A DNA stretch of 64,000 bases from Prochlorococcus sp. AG-402-I20 (GTDB lineage Bacteria > Cyanobacteriota > Cyanobacteriia > PCC-6307 > Cyanobiaceae): the NCBI GenBank assembly GCA_003216975.1, contig QCHY01000008.1:1-64000 (forward strand), given 5' to 3'. The notes below the pieces were generated by a model. The model did not search any database. It saw only the letters and a program-made list of their open reading frames with translations, and was not told where the DNA came from. A program made the translations under genes and the position numbers. Positions 48,124 to 58,228 of the stretch are shown in pieces (position 1 is the first letter of the stretch; each line of letters begins with the position of its first letter).

Positions 48124-49125
48124 TTATAAATGTGAATTGATCAAATTTAAAAGATCAGTATTTGATCGAGACCCTAATTGAGTAACTATGTGTCCTGCAC
48201 AAATAGATCCAATTTTCGCAGATATTTCTGGCTCTAGACCATCTGCAAGCCCTTTTAAAAAACCTCCAGCATAAAGGTCTCCTGCACCCGTGGTGTCTAT
48301 AGCCTCTCCTAGGATGAGAGGATCTATGTTTATTTCTTTGTCATTTGAAATTAGAATTGACCCTTTTTCCCCAATTGTGATTGCTGCAATATCACATTTC
48401 TTTTTTAATTTTTTGATAGCTATTTTTAGAGAAGACGTGTTATATAAAGTTTTTATTTCATCTTCATTGGCAAATAATATATCTATATGATCATCAACGA
48501 GTTTAATAAAACTTTCGCGGTGTCTTTTTACACAAAATGAATCAGAAAGGGATAAGGCAACTTTTCGACTTGCACTTTTAGCTATTTCTGCTGCTTTAAT
48601 AAATGCATTTTTAGCCGCAGGGGTGTCCCATAAGTATCCCTCTAAATAAAGTATTTTGGCTTCACTGACTACTGAGAGATCGATATCCTCAGGTTCTAAT
48701 AATACTGAAGCGCCGAGATAAGTGCACATGGTTCTTTGAGCATCTGGAGTGACAAAAATTAGACACCTGGCTGTCGAAGGACCAACGGATGATGCTGGAG
48801 TTTTAAAGCTGGTCCCAGTGGTTGATATTTCCTCTGTAAAGATTTCTCCTAGCTTGTCATTCCTTACCCTTCCAATGAAGGCCGCCTTCCCCCCTAGTTG
48901 GGCGACACATGCTAATGAGTTAGCAACAGAGCCCCCAGATTTCTGAACTCTGTTGGGAATCATTTTATAAAGTTCTTCAGCTTTACTTTCACCAATCAAG
49001 GTCATCGAACCTTTATTGAAAGATAGTTTTTCTAGGAAAGAATCATCTGTTGTTGTTAGTACGTCTACAATTGCGTTCCCAATACCTACTATGTCAAGTG
49101 AAGGATTGTTTGTCTTATTAATCAT
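48124..49125 (-). CDS. PfkB-family kinase, adenosine/ribokinase-like
   Basis: 333 residues with the two PfkB marks: GGSVANSLACVAQLGGKAAF near 59-78 and the catalytic DTTGAGDLYAGGFLKG near 277-292 with Asp as base. The N-terminus DIVGIGNAIVDVL is like adenosine-kinase-type members, so adenosine or a nucleoside is a fair guess, but the exact sugar is not proven. I chose the ATG at 49125, one codon inside a TTG. purA is immediately upstream on the same strand, consistent with purine salvage. Confidence 0.85.
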   Translation of the reverse strand: MINKTNNPSLDIVGIGNAIVDVLTTTDDSFLEKLSFNKGSMTLIGESKAEELYKMIPNRVQKSGGSVANSLACVAQLGGKAAFIGRVRNDKLGEIFTEEISTTGTSFKTPASSVGPSTARCLIFVTPDAQRTMCTYLGASVLLEPEDIDLSVVSEAKILYLEGYLWDTPAAKNAFIKAAEIAKSASRKVALSLSDSFCVKRHRESFIKLVDDHIDILFANEDEIKTLYNTSSLKIAIKKLKKKCDIAAITIGEKGSILISNDKEINIDPLILGEAIDTTGAGDLYAGGFLKGLADGLEPEISAKIGSICAGHIVTQLGSRSNTDLLNLINSHL

Positions 49126-49167
49126 CAAGTTAATTTAAAAATCATAAAAGCATAATTGTTTAGCTTT

Positions 49168-50550
<1,383 letters not shown>

Positions 50551-50586
50551 TCAAAGAAATGAATTAAAGATTATCTTTAACTATTT

Positions 50587-51021
50587 TTAACTATCTTTAA
50601 CTGCCAACTTCTCAGCTATAGATAGTTCTTTATTTAATCTCTCTTTAAGTTTTTCTGGGACTGGTCTGTTTGCGAAAGTTTTGTAATGTCCTGATAAAGC
50701 ATTTAGTGCAGTTTGCATGGTTGTAAAAGTCGTGGACGTATTTACTTGAGATCTATTTCTATATCTTGAAATGTAATCGCTTATTAGAAAAACAGCTTCT
50801 TTTTCTGCCTCAGATAGCCCTTTATCCTCTTTAGGTAAAGTTATGGTCTGTTTTAATGTTTCAGAGACTGAAATAGTGTCTTTAGCAAAATCCCCAGTCA
50901 TGAATGTTTTAGCTGCATTTACTTCTGAAGTGAACTGAAAGAATATAAGGCAGAAGCCAAGGCATAAGGCCAAAGCTGCCCTCACCAACCTGGTGGAGAG
51001 GTGATGAAAGGCAGAAATCAT
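50587..51021 (-). CDS. psb27: Photosystem II assembly protein Psb27
   Basis: Lumenal factor that binds CP43 before the manganese cluster is built. The 144-residue precursor has a signal peptide ending at about 36 (TSEVNA), then the four-helix Psb27 domain with LSEAEKEAVFLISDYISRYR and FTTMQTALNALSGHYKTF. The cleavage site lacks the lipobox Cys typical of freshwater cyanobacterial Psb27, so it is probably a soluble lumenal protein. It lies 46 bases downstream of proS. Confidence 0.9.
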   Translation of the reverse strand: MISAFHHLSTRLVRAALALCLGFCLIFFQFTSEVNAAKTFMTGDFAKDTISVSETLKQTITLPKEDKGLSEAEKEAVFLISDYISRYRNRSQVNTSTTFTTMQTALNALSGHYKTFANRPVPEKLKERLNKELSIAEKLAVKDS

Positions 51022-51067
51022 TTTTTTTTAGCAGTTATTAGAGACTCTAGAGTCCATTGGGCTCAAT

Positions 51068-52858
51068 TTATAGTTTTTTAGTCTTAAATTCTTCTGAAAG
51101 TTTTTTCACAACGGATTCTAGATCTAATGATTCTGTAATTTTTGTTTTTCTATTGTGTAATTCAACCAGTCCAGAATTTGCTTCTCTACCTGCAACAATC
51201 CTCCAAGGTATCCCAATAAGGTCTGAATCTTTAAACTTTAATCCAGCTCTCTCATCTCTATCGTCAAGTAGTACGTCAACTCGATTCTCCATTAACTTCT
51301 GGTAAATTTTTTCAGCTAATTTTTTTTGCTCAGAATTTTTCATATTGGCTATAATTATTATTACTTCAAATGGGGCAATTGATACTGGCCAAATAATACC
51401 TGAGTCATCGTGATTTTGTTCTACAGCTGCTTGGGCTAATCTGGAAATACCAATTCCATAGCATCCCATCCAAAATGGTTCTTCTAAGCCTTTATCGTTA
51501 GTAAATGTAGCATTTAATGACTTTGAATATTTAGTACCTAATTGAAAAATATGCCCAATTTCTATACCTCTACATTCTTTAAGTTTTTGAGTTTTATCAT
51601 GAATGCATCTATCTCCTGCTTTGGCATTCCTAATATCAGAAGTTAGCTGTTCTGTATTAAGTAAACTCCAATTGAAAAATATTTTATGTTCATCTTTGGT
51701 ATTATTTCCACAAATAAAACTCTTAAGATCTTTTGCAGAAATATCAGCAATTCTTAGAAATTTTTTTTCCCATACTTTTGCTTTTGAGAGTAAATCATCG
51801 CTTAGGTCTGGACCTAGGTAGCCAAATGGAATATTATCAATACCTTGTTCTTGTACATCTTCATTAGATATGGGTCTAATATCTAATACAATTTGCTTTA
51901 ATATTTGAGATATTTGATTTGAAAGCTTAGTTTCATTTACCTCCTGATCTCCTCTAATACTTACAATTATAGGGTATTTCTTATTATCATCACAAGTTGC
52001 TATATAAGCTAAAACTTTTATAATTTGATTAGGATGGAAATTATTATTGCTGCACAATTCCTCTATTGTTTTTTGATCAGTAGTCTTGAGTATAGAGGGC
52101 TTATTTTTTTCTAATGACTTCCCTTCTGGAATAATTGAAATCGCTTTTTCTTGATTGGCTCCATATATACCATCAGAGCTTATTAGAATTAAATCTTCTC
52201 CAGATTTTGCAGTAACCATGAATTCTTGAGATGCTGCCCCTCCAATAGCACCACTATCTGCATCTACACAAACAAAATCTAACCCGCATTTTGTAAAAAT
52301 ATTTTGATAGGCATTTCTCATATCTGAATAAGTTGATTGAAGATCACTCTCATTTGCATGAAAAGAATAAGCATCCTTCATGATGAATTCTCTACTTCTC
52401 ATTAATCCAAATCTTGGCCTTATTTCATCTCTAAATTTTGTTTGAATTTGGAATATATTTATTGGTAATTGCTTATAGGAATGAATAGTTTGAGAAATTA
52501 TTTGAGTAATTACTTCTTCATGAGTTGGTCCAAGTCCTAATTCTTTACCTTGTCTATCTTTCAGGCTAAACATGATACCTTCTCCTTCAGTATAAGGCTT
52601 CCATCTCCCACTTTTTTCCCATATTTCTGAAGGTTGAAGTTGAGGAAGAAGAGTTTGAAGACAACCTTTATTTGACAACTCTTCTTCAACAATTAGAGTT
52701 ATTTTTTTTAGAACCTTCCAAAGCAAAGGCATATAAGCATAAATTCCTCCAGTTAAGCGTTTGATGAAACCTCCTCTTAGGAGTAACTGGTGTGAAATTA
52801 TATCGGCTTCCGCAGGAACGTCTCTTAGAGTGCTCAGCATTAAGCGGGAGACGCGCAT
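51068..52858 (-). CDS. proS: Prolyl-tRNA synthetase (bacterial type)
   Basis: Charges tRNA-Pro. 596 residues: class II motif 1 near the N-terminus (RLTGGIYAYMPLLWKVL), motif 2 KFRDEIRPRFGLMRSREFIMKDAYSF (seen near 136), an inserted editing domain at roughly 220-400, motif 3 GCYGIGISRLAQA near 463, and the C-terminal anticodon domain with VLLDDRDERAGLKFKD. The insertion marks the bacterial type with mischarging correction. psb27 follows on the same strand. Confidence 0.96.
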   Translation of the reverse strand: MRVSRLMLSTLRDVPAEADIISHQLLLRGGFIKRLTGGIYAYMPLLWKVLKKITLIVEEELSNKGCLQTLLPQLQPSEIWEKSGRWKPYTEGEGIMFSLKDRQGKELGLGPTHEEVITQIISQTIHSYKQLPINIFQIQTKFRDEIRPRFGLMRSREFIMKDAYSFHANESDLQSTYSDMRNAYQNIFTKCGLDFVCVDADSGAIGGAASQEFMVTAKSGEDLILISSDGIYGANQEKAISIIPEGKSLEKNKPSILKTTDQKTIEELCSNNNFHPNQIIKVLAYIATCDDNKKYPIIVSIRGDQEVNETKLSNQISQILKQIVLDIRPISNEDVQEQGIDNIPFGYLGPDLSDDLLSKAKVWEKKFLRIADISAKDLKSFICGNNTKDEHKIFFNWSLLNTEQLTSDIRNAKAGDRCIHDKTQKLKECRGIEIGHIFQLGTKYSKSLNATFTNDKGLEEPFWMGCYGIGISRLAQAAVEQNHDDSGIIWPVSIAPFEVIIIIANMKNSEQKKLAEKIYQKLMENRVDVLLDDRDERAGLKFKDSDLIGIPWRIVAGREANSGLVELHNRKTKITESLDLESVVKKLSEEFKTKKL

Positions 52859-53031
52859 GAGCCTAAAATGTAAACCTTTATGAGATTAGTACTTTGAGTC
52901 TTGTCCACAAGAATATCTATTTAAATTGTGCGGGAATCATGTTGTTTTTTTAAAGTGTTCAAATGTACATGGTGTTAATTTGATTCATCTGCTAACTTCT
53001 GACACATCTTTTCTAGAAGCTTTCTTTCGCA

Positions 53032-53493
53032 ATGCTTAACGGATCAGTAAATTCAGGAACAAACGGAAGATCAGATGAGTCTCTCTCTAAAGGATTTAAT
53101 ACAGATTCAAACTTAAGTGGTTCATTATTGACTATTGACGAAGTTCAGAAAACATTAAATAGGTCGAGAGCCTCTGTATACAGGTATACAAACACTGATA
53201 CCAGGAATTTAAACCCACCATTCAATCCTAGAAAACTAAATACTGAATTTAGAAGTGATCAAAAAGATCAATTACTTTTTCATCCCAATGAAGTTGCAAG
53301 ATTTGCAAAAGATATACTAAGAATTAAGGAAGTAACAGTTGAAATATTTAATTCGCCATCATCTGAAACTCAAAACATTCTTAATGCAATACTTGAGGAG
53401 TTGAAAGTTATTAGAAATAAACTTGAAGGGCAATCAGATCAGAATCATTCTATCTCTAATCATTTGCAAGATACTGATAGAAAGGCTGCCTAA
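53032..53493 (+). CDS. Conserved hypothetical, possible helix-turn-helix protein
   Basis: 153 residues. After a Ser/Asn-rich start, residues 32-60 (LLTIDEVQKTLNRSRASVYRYTN) look like a MerR/excisionase-type helix-turn-helix with RASVYRY as a recognition helix; FHPNEVARFAKDIL resembles the second half of such winged folds. The C-terminus is helical (ILNAILEELKVIRNKLEG). A DNA-binding role is inferred only. It is the first of a rightward group with an 83-residue membrane protein and ppa. Confidence 0.6.
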   Translation: MLNGSVNSGTNGRSDESLSKGFNTDSNLSGSLLTIDEVQKTLNRSRASVYRYTNTDTRNLNPPFNPRKLNTEFRSDQKDQLLFHPNEVARFAKDILRIKEVTVEIFNSPSSETQNILNAILEELKVIRNKLEGQSDQNHSISNHLQDTDRKAA

Positions 53494-53596
53494 TTATTCT
53501 TGAATGTGGAATAATATTTATATAACTTTTATTGAACTAAGTTTTTAAATTAATTTTGTCACATTCAACTAAAGGTTTATCTATTTCAAGCCTTAT

Positions 53597-53848
53597 ATGG
53601 ATTTAGAACCACATTTGATTAAGAAGGAATCTTATGATCTTGATCCTCCTTTGCTTAATAAAGAAACAAATCAACTATCGTCTGAGGATGAAGATCCTTA
53701 CAGTTTTAATAGTACTTCAACTTCTTTAATTGGTTTAGCAATAGTATTTGTAATGCTTGGCATACCACTATTAGCTGTCATTAGTGAAAGGCCAGAACCA
53801 ATAAAAAGCTCAATGCCGACTTTAATAAATCAAAATGGACCTGAGTGA
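53597..53848 (+). CDS. Small single-span membrane protein, 83 aa
   Basis: 83 residues: an acidic, Leu-rich N-terminal half, one hydrophobic segment at about 44-61 (LIGLAIVFVMLGIPLLAV), and a short Pro/Ser-rich tail. Family not recognised. Its last 14 bases overlap the start of ppa, so the two are translationally coupled. I infer no function; membrane anchoring of a pyrophosphatase partner is conceivable. Confidence 0.6.
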   Translation: MDLEPHLIKKESYDLDPPLLNKETNQLSSEDEDPYSFNSTSTSLIGLAIVFVMLGIPLLAVISERPEPIKSSMPTLINQNGPE

Positions 53849-54371
53849 TCTTTCTCCTTCGCCATCGCCTGGATTAGTGAATCTAGTTGTTGAGATTCCT
53901 GCTGGAAGTAGAAATAAATACGAATATTTTAGCTCCGCAGGAATTATGGCTCTTGATAGAGTCTTGCATTCTTCAGTGAGATATCCATTTGATTATGGAT
54001 TTATTCCAAATACTCTTGCTGAGGATGGAGCGCCGCTTGATGCAATGGTTGTTATGGAAGAACCTACTTTTGCAGGTTGCTTGATCCAGGCAAGACCTAT
54101 AGGAGTGCTTGATATGCATGATTCAGGTGCCTACGATGGCAAACTTCTATGTGTTCCTACTGCAGATCCTCGACAAAGAGAAATTAACACTATTCAGCAA
54201 ATAGCTCAGAACCAATTAGAAGATGTGGCTGAGTTTTTTAGAACCTACAAAAGCTTGGAAGGTAGGGTAATCGTAATAGACGGATGGAGAGACTATGATG
54301 CAGTTGATGAATTATTGAAAAGTTGCATAGAAGCACATAATTTTGAGATAACTAGAAAAAAACAATCTTAA
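53835..54371 (+). CDS. Inorganic pyrophosphatase homologue, cyanobacterial type, with altered active site
   Basis: 178 residues, closest in look to the standard cyanobacterial family I enzyme (VVEIPAGSRNKYE, LDRVLHSSVRYPFDYGFIPNTL). The signature that should read D-x-D-P-x-D is DGAPLDA: the third position, equivalent to E. coli Asp67, is Ala. All other active-site residues seem present (Lys and Glu in NKYE, Arg in LDR, Asp pair and Lys in DSGAYDGK, TYKSLE). Activity is likely low or lost, while the other copy at 38.0 kb is complete. Coupled by overlap to the 83-residue gene. Confidence 0.9.
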   Translation: MDLSDLSPSPSPGLVNLVVEIPAGSRNKYEYFSSAGIMALDRVLHSSVRYPFDYGFIPNTLAEDGAPLDAMVVMEEPTFAGCLIQARPIGVLDMHDSGAYDGKLLCVPTADPRQREINTIQQIAQNQLEDVAEFFRTYKSLEGRVIVIDGWRDYDAVDELLKSCIEAHNFEITRKKQS

Positions 54372-54414
54372 TCTGATTTTATGAATAAACTATATTTTTA
54401 AATGCTTTAAAAAC

Positions 54415-54762
54415 TTGAAATTATTTAGTTATTCTGCATGTTCAACTTGTCGTAGAGCGATCAAGTGGCTTAAAAGTAATGATATTGCCTTTGAGTTAAT
54501 TGATATTCTGAAGTCTCCCCCATCCAAGGAAATGCTTATCTCTGCAAGTGAGCTATATGGAAATAGAAAATATCTATTAAATACTAGTGGGGTTGTATAT
54601 CGTTCTATTGGTTCGGATGTTGTTAAAAAGATGACTGATAAAGAAATATTTGAGAAACTTTGTAAAGAACCCAGATTAATTAAGAGACCTTTTTTATATA
54701 AGTCTCGTACAAGCTTTTTAGTTGGATTTAAAGAAGAGAAGTGGGCTGAAACATTACTTTGA
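54415..54762 (+). CDS. ArsC/Spx-family protein (CxxC type)
   Basis: 115 residues with the thioredoxin-like ArsC/Spx fold. The N-terminus FSYSACSTCRRAIKWL has a CxxC pair (Cys8, Cys11), like Spx/MgsR regulators and YffB-type proteins, and RLIKRPFLYKS near 87-97 is the family mark. True arsenate reductases use one Cys with three Arg. It is best called Spx-like; the role, redox regulation or reduction, is not certain. TTG start at 54415; the upstream ATG is out of frame. Confidence 0.82.
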   Translation: MKLFSYSACSTCRRAIKWLKSNDIAFELIDILKSPPSKEMLISASELYGNRKYLLNTSGVVYRSIGSDVVKKMTDKEIFEKLCKEPRLIKRPFLYKSRTSFLVGFKEEKWAETLL

Positions 54763-54844
54763 CATTAATATGAGGAAAATTATTGACTTAAAATGAGTAG
54801 TCTTTTCAAATAAAGTAGGTTATATATTTATTATTAATCAACAA

Positions 54845-55537
54845 GTGCAGCGAAATCATTCAGACTCAAGTAAAGAAACTAAAAATTGTAGGTGGTACTC
54901 CTTCATTGATACATGGGGACCTATTTCTCTCACTATTCTTCTTTATACAGGATTTCGTCATTTTTTAGCAGAAGCCAGATACATCCCTTCGGGTTCGATG
55001 CTGCCAGGATTACAAGTAAATGATCGACTTATTGTTGAAAAACTTTCTATGCGTAAAAGATCTCCTTTTCGTGGAGAAATTGTGGTTTTCAACTCACCAT
55101 ATTCCTTTGACAAGAAATTGATAGCAGCTAGGCAAAAACAACTTCCGTCTAAATTTCAATGCTCATTAATAACGTTTCCTTTGATTTCATGGATACCTAC
55201 TTTATCAGATCGTGCTTGTGACGCTTATATCAAACGGGTAGTAGCTGTAGGAGGTGATCGTCTTTTGATTAATGGTAAGGGAGAGATTGTTTTGAACGGT
55301 AGATTGATCAACGAATCATATGTTGAATACTTTTGTCCAAGTAATCCAGGGTTTAATTTTTGTCGTTCTCTGACTACAACTGTTCCAAAAGGACATGTAT
55401 TTGTTTTGGGCGATAACCGCGCTAATAGTTGGGATAGTCGTTTTTGGCCAGCAGGAGGGTTCTTGCCTGAGGAAGAAATAATTGGAAAAGCAATCTGGCG
55501 TTTTTGGCCTATCAGTCGTCTTGGAAAGCCTGATTAA
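54845..55537 (+). CDS. lepB: Signal peptidase I
   Basis: Membrane serine protease that cleaves signal peptides of exported and lumenal proteins such as PsaF, PetA and Psb27. 230 residues: a hydrophobic anchor at about 24-37, catalytic Ser51 in PSGSMLP, catalytic Lys130 in YIKRVVAVGGD, and the GDNRANSWDSR box near 192. GTG start at 54845. The 3' end overlaps the convergent dihydroorotase-like gene by 26 bases. Confidence 0.95.
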   Translation: MQRNHSDSSKETKNCRWYSFIDTWGPISLTILLYTGFRHFLAEARYIPSGSMLPGLQVNDRLIVEKLSMRKRSPFRGEIVVFNSPYSFDKKLIAARQKQLPSKFQCSLITFPLISWIPTLSDRACDAYIKRVVAVGGDRLLINGKGEIVLNGRLINESYVEYFCPSNPGFNFCRSLTTTVPKGHVFVLGDNRANSWDSRFWPAGGFLPEEEIIGKAIWRFWPISRLGKPD

Positions 55538-56786
55538 TAAGCCCACAATCAACAACTTTCCCCACTATTTTTTTGTCTTTGATCGGTTGATTAGTTGCTG
55601 TAGTTAACGGCTGTTCTTCATTAGATTGGTACCATTCTTTGTCGGGATCAAATAATAACCAACGGTTACTATTTAAAATTAATTTTTCTTCAGCTTGGTT
55701 TAGGAATTTTGATGGACCAAAGCTAATTTTCTCCCATAATTTCTCCACTCCCCATCCTGACTTCCTCACTAATTGATCCCAGAGCAAAGGTAGAACAATG
55801 TTATAACAACTGATCCCTTTTTTCCTTTTGTTTGAAGGTAGCTTGGTCTCGGAGTCATCTGTAGGAGTGGAGTGAACAGATATTGCTGTTAAAACATTAT
55901 CTTCTAAACCTTTTATGAGTGAAGCTCTATCTCTGGGAGATCCTAATGAAGGTGTAACGCTCCATCCAATGTCAGATGGAGAAAGGCTCGAGTTGTCATT
56001 GACTAGATGCCACCAAAAAATAGTTGACATTGAGCTGGAGGACGCATTCTTAAGTATTGAGACACCTTCAGCGGTAGAAATATTCATTAACCTTAATGCA
56101 ATTTCAGGGTATTGCTTGTGAAGTTCAAGTAATTGGATAAGAGGAATAATTTCACTTTCAACAGGATCAGGAGGCCAGCCGGCTCTAAGCGTATCTACAC
56201 TTTGTCTAGACATTCCTCCTGCTTGAAGTGATTTATCTCTTGGTGCAATTAGTACAGGGGACTTTCTCATTTCTCCAGCCGAAAATCCTTGCTTAAGCAA
56301 CTCTATAGGAGGCATGAAATCGTCATCACTTAGGCCAATAGCTCCATTTTGTAGTAGTTCTGCATGCTTCGAAAGCATAATGCCCTTTCCATCTAAGCTA
56401 AAGCCTCCCCATAAGTGTATCGAAACCTCACTTTTAATAGTCTTTAAAGCAATAATTAACTCTATTTGATCTCTCCATAAATCAGCTCTAGGCAGGATCC
56501 CTAGTTGTCCATATCCAGAAAGTGTCGCTTTTTCTATAAGTGAATAGATATTCTCTTCTTTGCCATTAAATGGAGATTCCAAAAATGAATGCGGATCAAC
56601 AAGACAAGGGGCTAAAAGCATGTTTTTAGCTTTTTGAGGCTTGATCTCTAAAAGTTCTGCATTTTGAAAAGCCTTACTACCAATGGCTTTGATCATACCA
56701 TCTTTGATTAAAACAGTTTCTCTCTTTATAGATGACCCAGACTTTTCAAGAATTTGAATATCTTCAAAAAAATAACTACTAGTCAT
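55512..56786 (-). CDS. Dihydroorotase homologue, probably without activity
   Basis: 424 residues with an amidohydrolase-like layout: N-terminal beta sandwich (TVLIKDGMIKAIGS), then LVDPHSFLE where the metal-binding HxH should be. The second His is Phe68, the WWHLV segment at 258-262 keeps one His, and the catalytic Asp of the TDHAPH box is Val304 in ISVHSTP. The protein resembles the PyrC' scaffold or pseudo-enzyme type. A structural partner for aspartate transcarbamoylase is one idea, not shown here. It starts 4 bases after the double phosphatase gene. Confidence 0.75.
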   Translation of the reverse strand: MTSSYFFEDIQILEKSGSSIKRETVLIKDGMIKAIGSKAFQNAELLEIKPQKAKNMLLAPCLVDPHSFLESPFNGKEENIYSLIEKATLSGYGQLGILPRADLWRDQIELIIALKTIKSEVSIHLWGGFSLDGKGIMLSKHAELLQNGAIGLSDDDFMPPIELLKQGFSAGEMRKSPVLIAPRDKSLQAGGMSRQSVDTLRAGWPPDPVESEIIPLIQLLELHKQYPEIALRLMNISTAEGVSILKNASSSSMSTIFWWHLVNDNSSLSPSDIGWSVTPSLGSPRDRASLIKGLEDNVLTAISVHSTPTDDSETKLPSNKRKKGISCYNIVLPLLWDQLVRKSGWGVEKLWEKISFGPSKFLNQAEEKLILNSNRWLLFDPDKEWYQSNEEQPLTTATNQPIKDKKIVGKVVDCGLINQAFQDD

Positions 56787-56790
56787 TGAA

Positions 56791-58119
56791 TTAAAGAGCT
56801 CCGGCAGCTGTTGAGTCGATAATACCTCCCAAATGTGAAGTGATATTTAGACAGGTAATTTGATCTGGTTGGCCTTCTTCCTCTGAGAGATCAATGACTG
56901 TAATACCTCCATTACCTTGCTTTATCATCCAAATTTTTGATGGCATTAACCCTAATAGATGGCAAAGAATGGTTTTGTTAACTGCATCATGAGCAACAAC
57001 TAATGCAGTTTCATCGTTTTTCAGATCTTTGCAAATTTCATTCCAACCGGTAATAGACCTAGTGGAAACTTCTTTTATATTTTCTCCCTCAGGCATTTGA
57101 ACTTTTTCAGGAGAGATTTTCCATTTTTTTAGAAGATCTGACCAGTCGGCCTTGATCTCAGACTCTAATTTCCCTTCCCATTTTCCGTGACCGATCTCTT
57201 TAAGGTTATCTTTGAGAGAAATTTCGATTCCTGGATGTTCGTTTAAAATTATCTGAGCTGTTTCTTTTGGTCTTGATAGAGTGCTACTAAAAGCTTTTTG
57301 TATAGAATTATTTTTTAAAAATTCACTTGCGGCTTTAGCTTGGGATTTACCATTTTTATTTAAAGGAATATCAATTTGTCCTTGGAACCTTCCCTGTTTA
57401 TTCCAGTCTGTTTCACCATGCCTGACCAAAATAATTCTTTTTTTACTTCCTTTTTTGGGAATTGTAGGGTGTAAATGAGCGATATTGTTGAGACATTGAA
57501 TTTGAATTTGTCTATCTTCCCAGTCATTAAAAGTAATATTAACAATTGAGATTGAGGTATTGTCTAACTTCAATCTTCTAAACCCTTTTGATGGCTCATT
57601 AATTAATTTTAGTATTAAGCATCTCAGAATTGCATTATGGGCAACTATCAAAATAGTTTTGTTAGAGCCTGAATGCTCCTCTAACAAAGATTTTAAGAAG
57701 TTTTCTGCTTGATATAAGAGTTCTTTAATTGGTTGGAATTTTGAACCATCGTCTCTATTAATGGTTAGTTCCTTTGGCTCTTTTTGCCAAATAGCAAGCT
57801 CTTCTGGAAACTGATTTTTTATTTCATTTTTTGTTAAACCACTCCAAGGTCCAAGGTCAACTTCAAGAAGATCATCAGTATATGTTGCTTGAAGATCTCT
57901 ATGATGTTGTTTGATAATAATTTTTGTAGTCTCTGAGGCTCTTTGTAAAGGGGAGCTATAAATTGCATCTATTGGAAGAGAAGAGATTGTTTTCCCAGCC
58001 GCTTCAGCTTGTAATTGCCCTTCTTTAGTTAATGTTGAAAGGTCGTTTCTTCCTTGAATCCGACCTTCCATGTTAAAAGTACTCAATCCATGACGGACAA
58101 AAATTAGACGCAATGTCAT
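56791..58119 (-). CDS. Double-domain histidine phosphatase (phosphoglycerate mutase-like)
   Basis: 442 residues made of two histidine-phosphatase domains in tandem. Both have RHG (RHG at 9-11 and 233-235), an acid region (DLGPWSGLT and EIGHGKWEGK) and the second His (VAHNAIL at about 160 and VAHDAVN near 389), so both appear complete. The family covers phosphoglycerate mutase, phosphoserine phosphatase and other phosphatases; the physiological substrate is not clear. Divergent from the CPBP protease gene. Confidence 0.85.
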   Translation of the reverse strand: MTLRLIFVRHGLSTFNMEGRIQGRNDLSTLTKEGQLQAEAAGKTISSLPIDAIYSSPLQRASETTKIIIKQHHRDLQATYTDDLLEVDLGPWSGLTKNEIKNQFPEELAIWQKEPKELTINRDDGSKFQPIKELLYQAENFLKSLLEEHSGSNKTILIVAHNAILRCLILKLINEPSKGFRRLKLDNTSISIVNITFNDWEDRQIQIQCLNNIAHLHPTIPKKGSKKRIILVRHGETDWNKQGRFQGQIDIPLNKNGKSQAKAASEFLKNNSIQKAFSSTLSRPKETAQIILNEHPGIEISLKDNLKEIGHGKWEGKLESEIKADWSDLLKKWKISPEKVQMPEGENIKEVSTRSITGWNEICKDLKNDETALVVAHDAVNKTILCHLLGLMPSKIWMIKQGNGGITVIDLSEEEGQPDQITCLNITSHLGGIIDSTAAGAL

Positions 58120-58228
58120 TAAATAAAGTGTCTTCTAGATAATTATGGTATTAGCCATGAGGGCAATCTAATGTTCTTTTAGTAAAGATAGAAGTCTTTC
58201 TCCATTTCAGTCTTCACAAGTTGATTTT

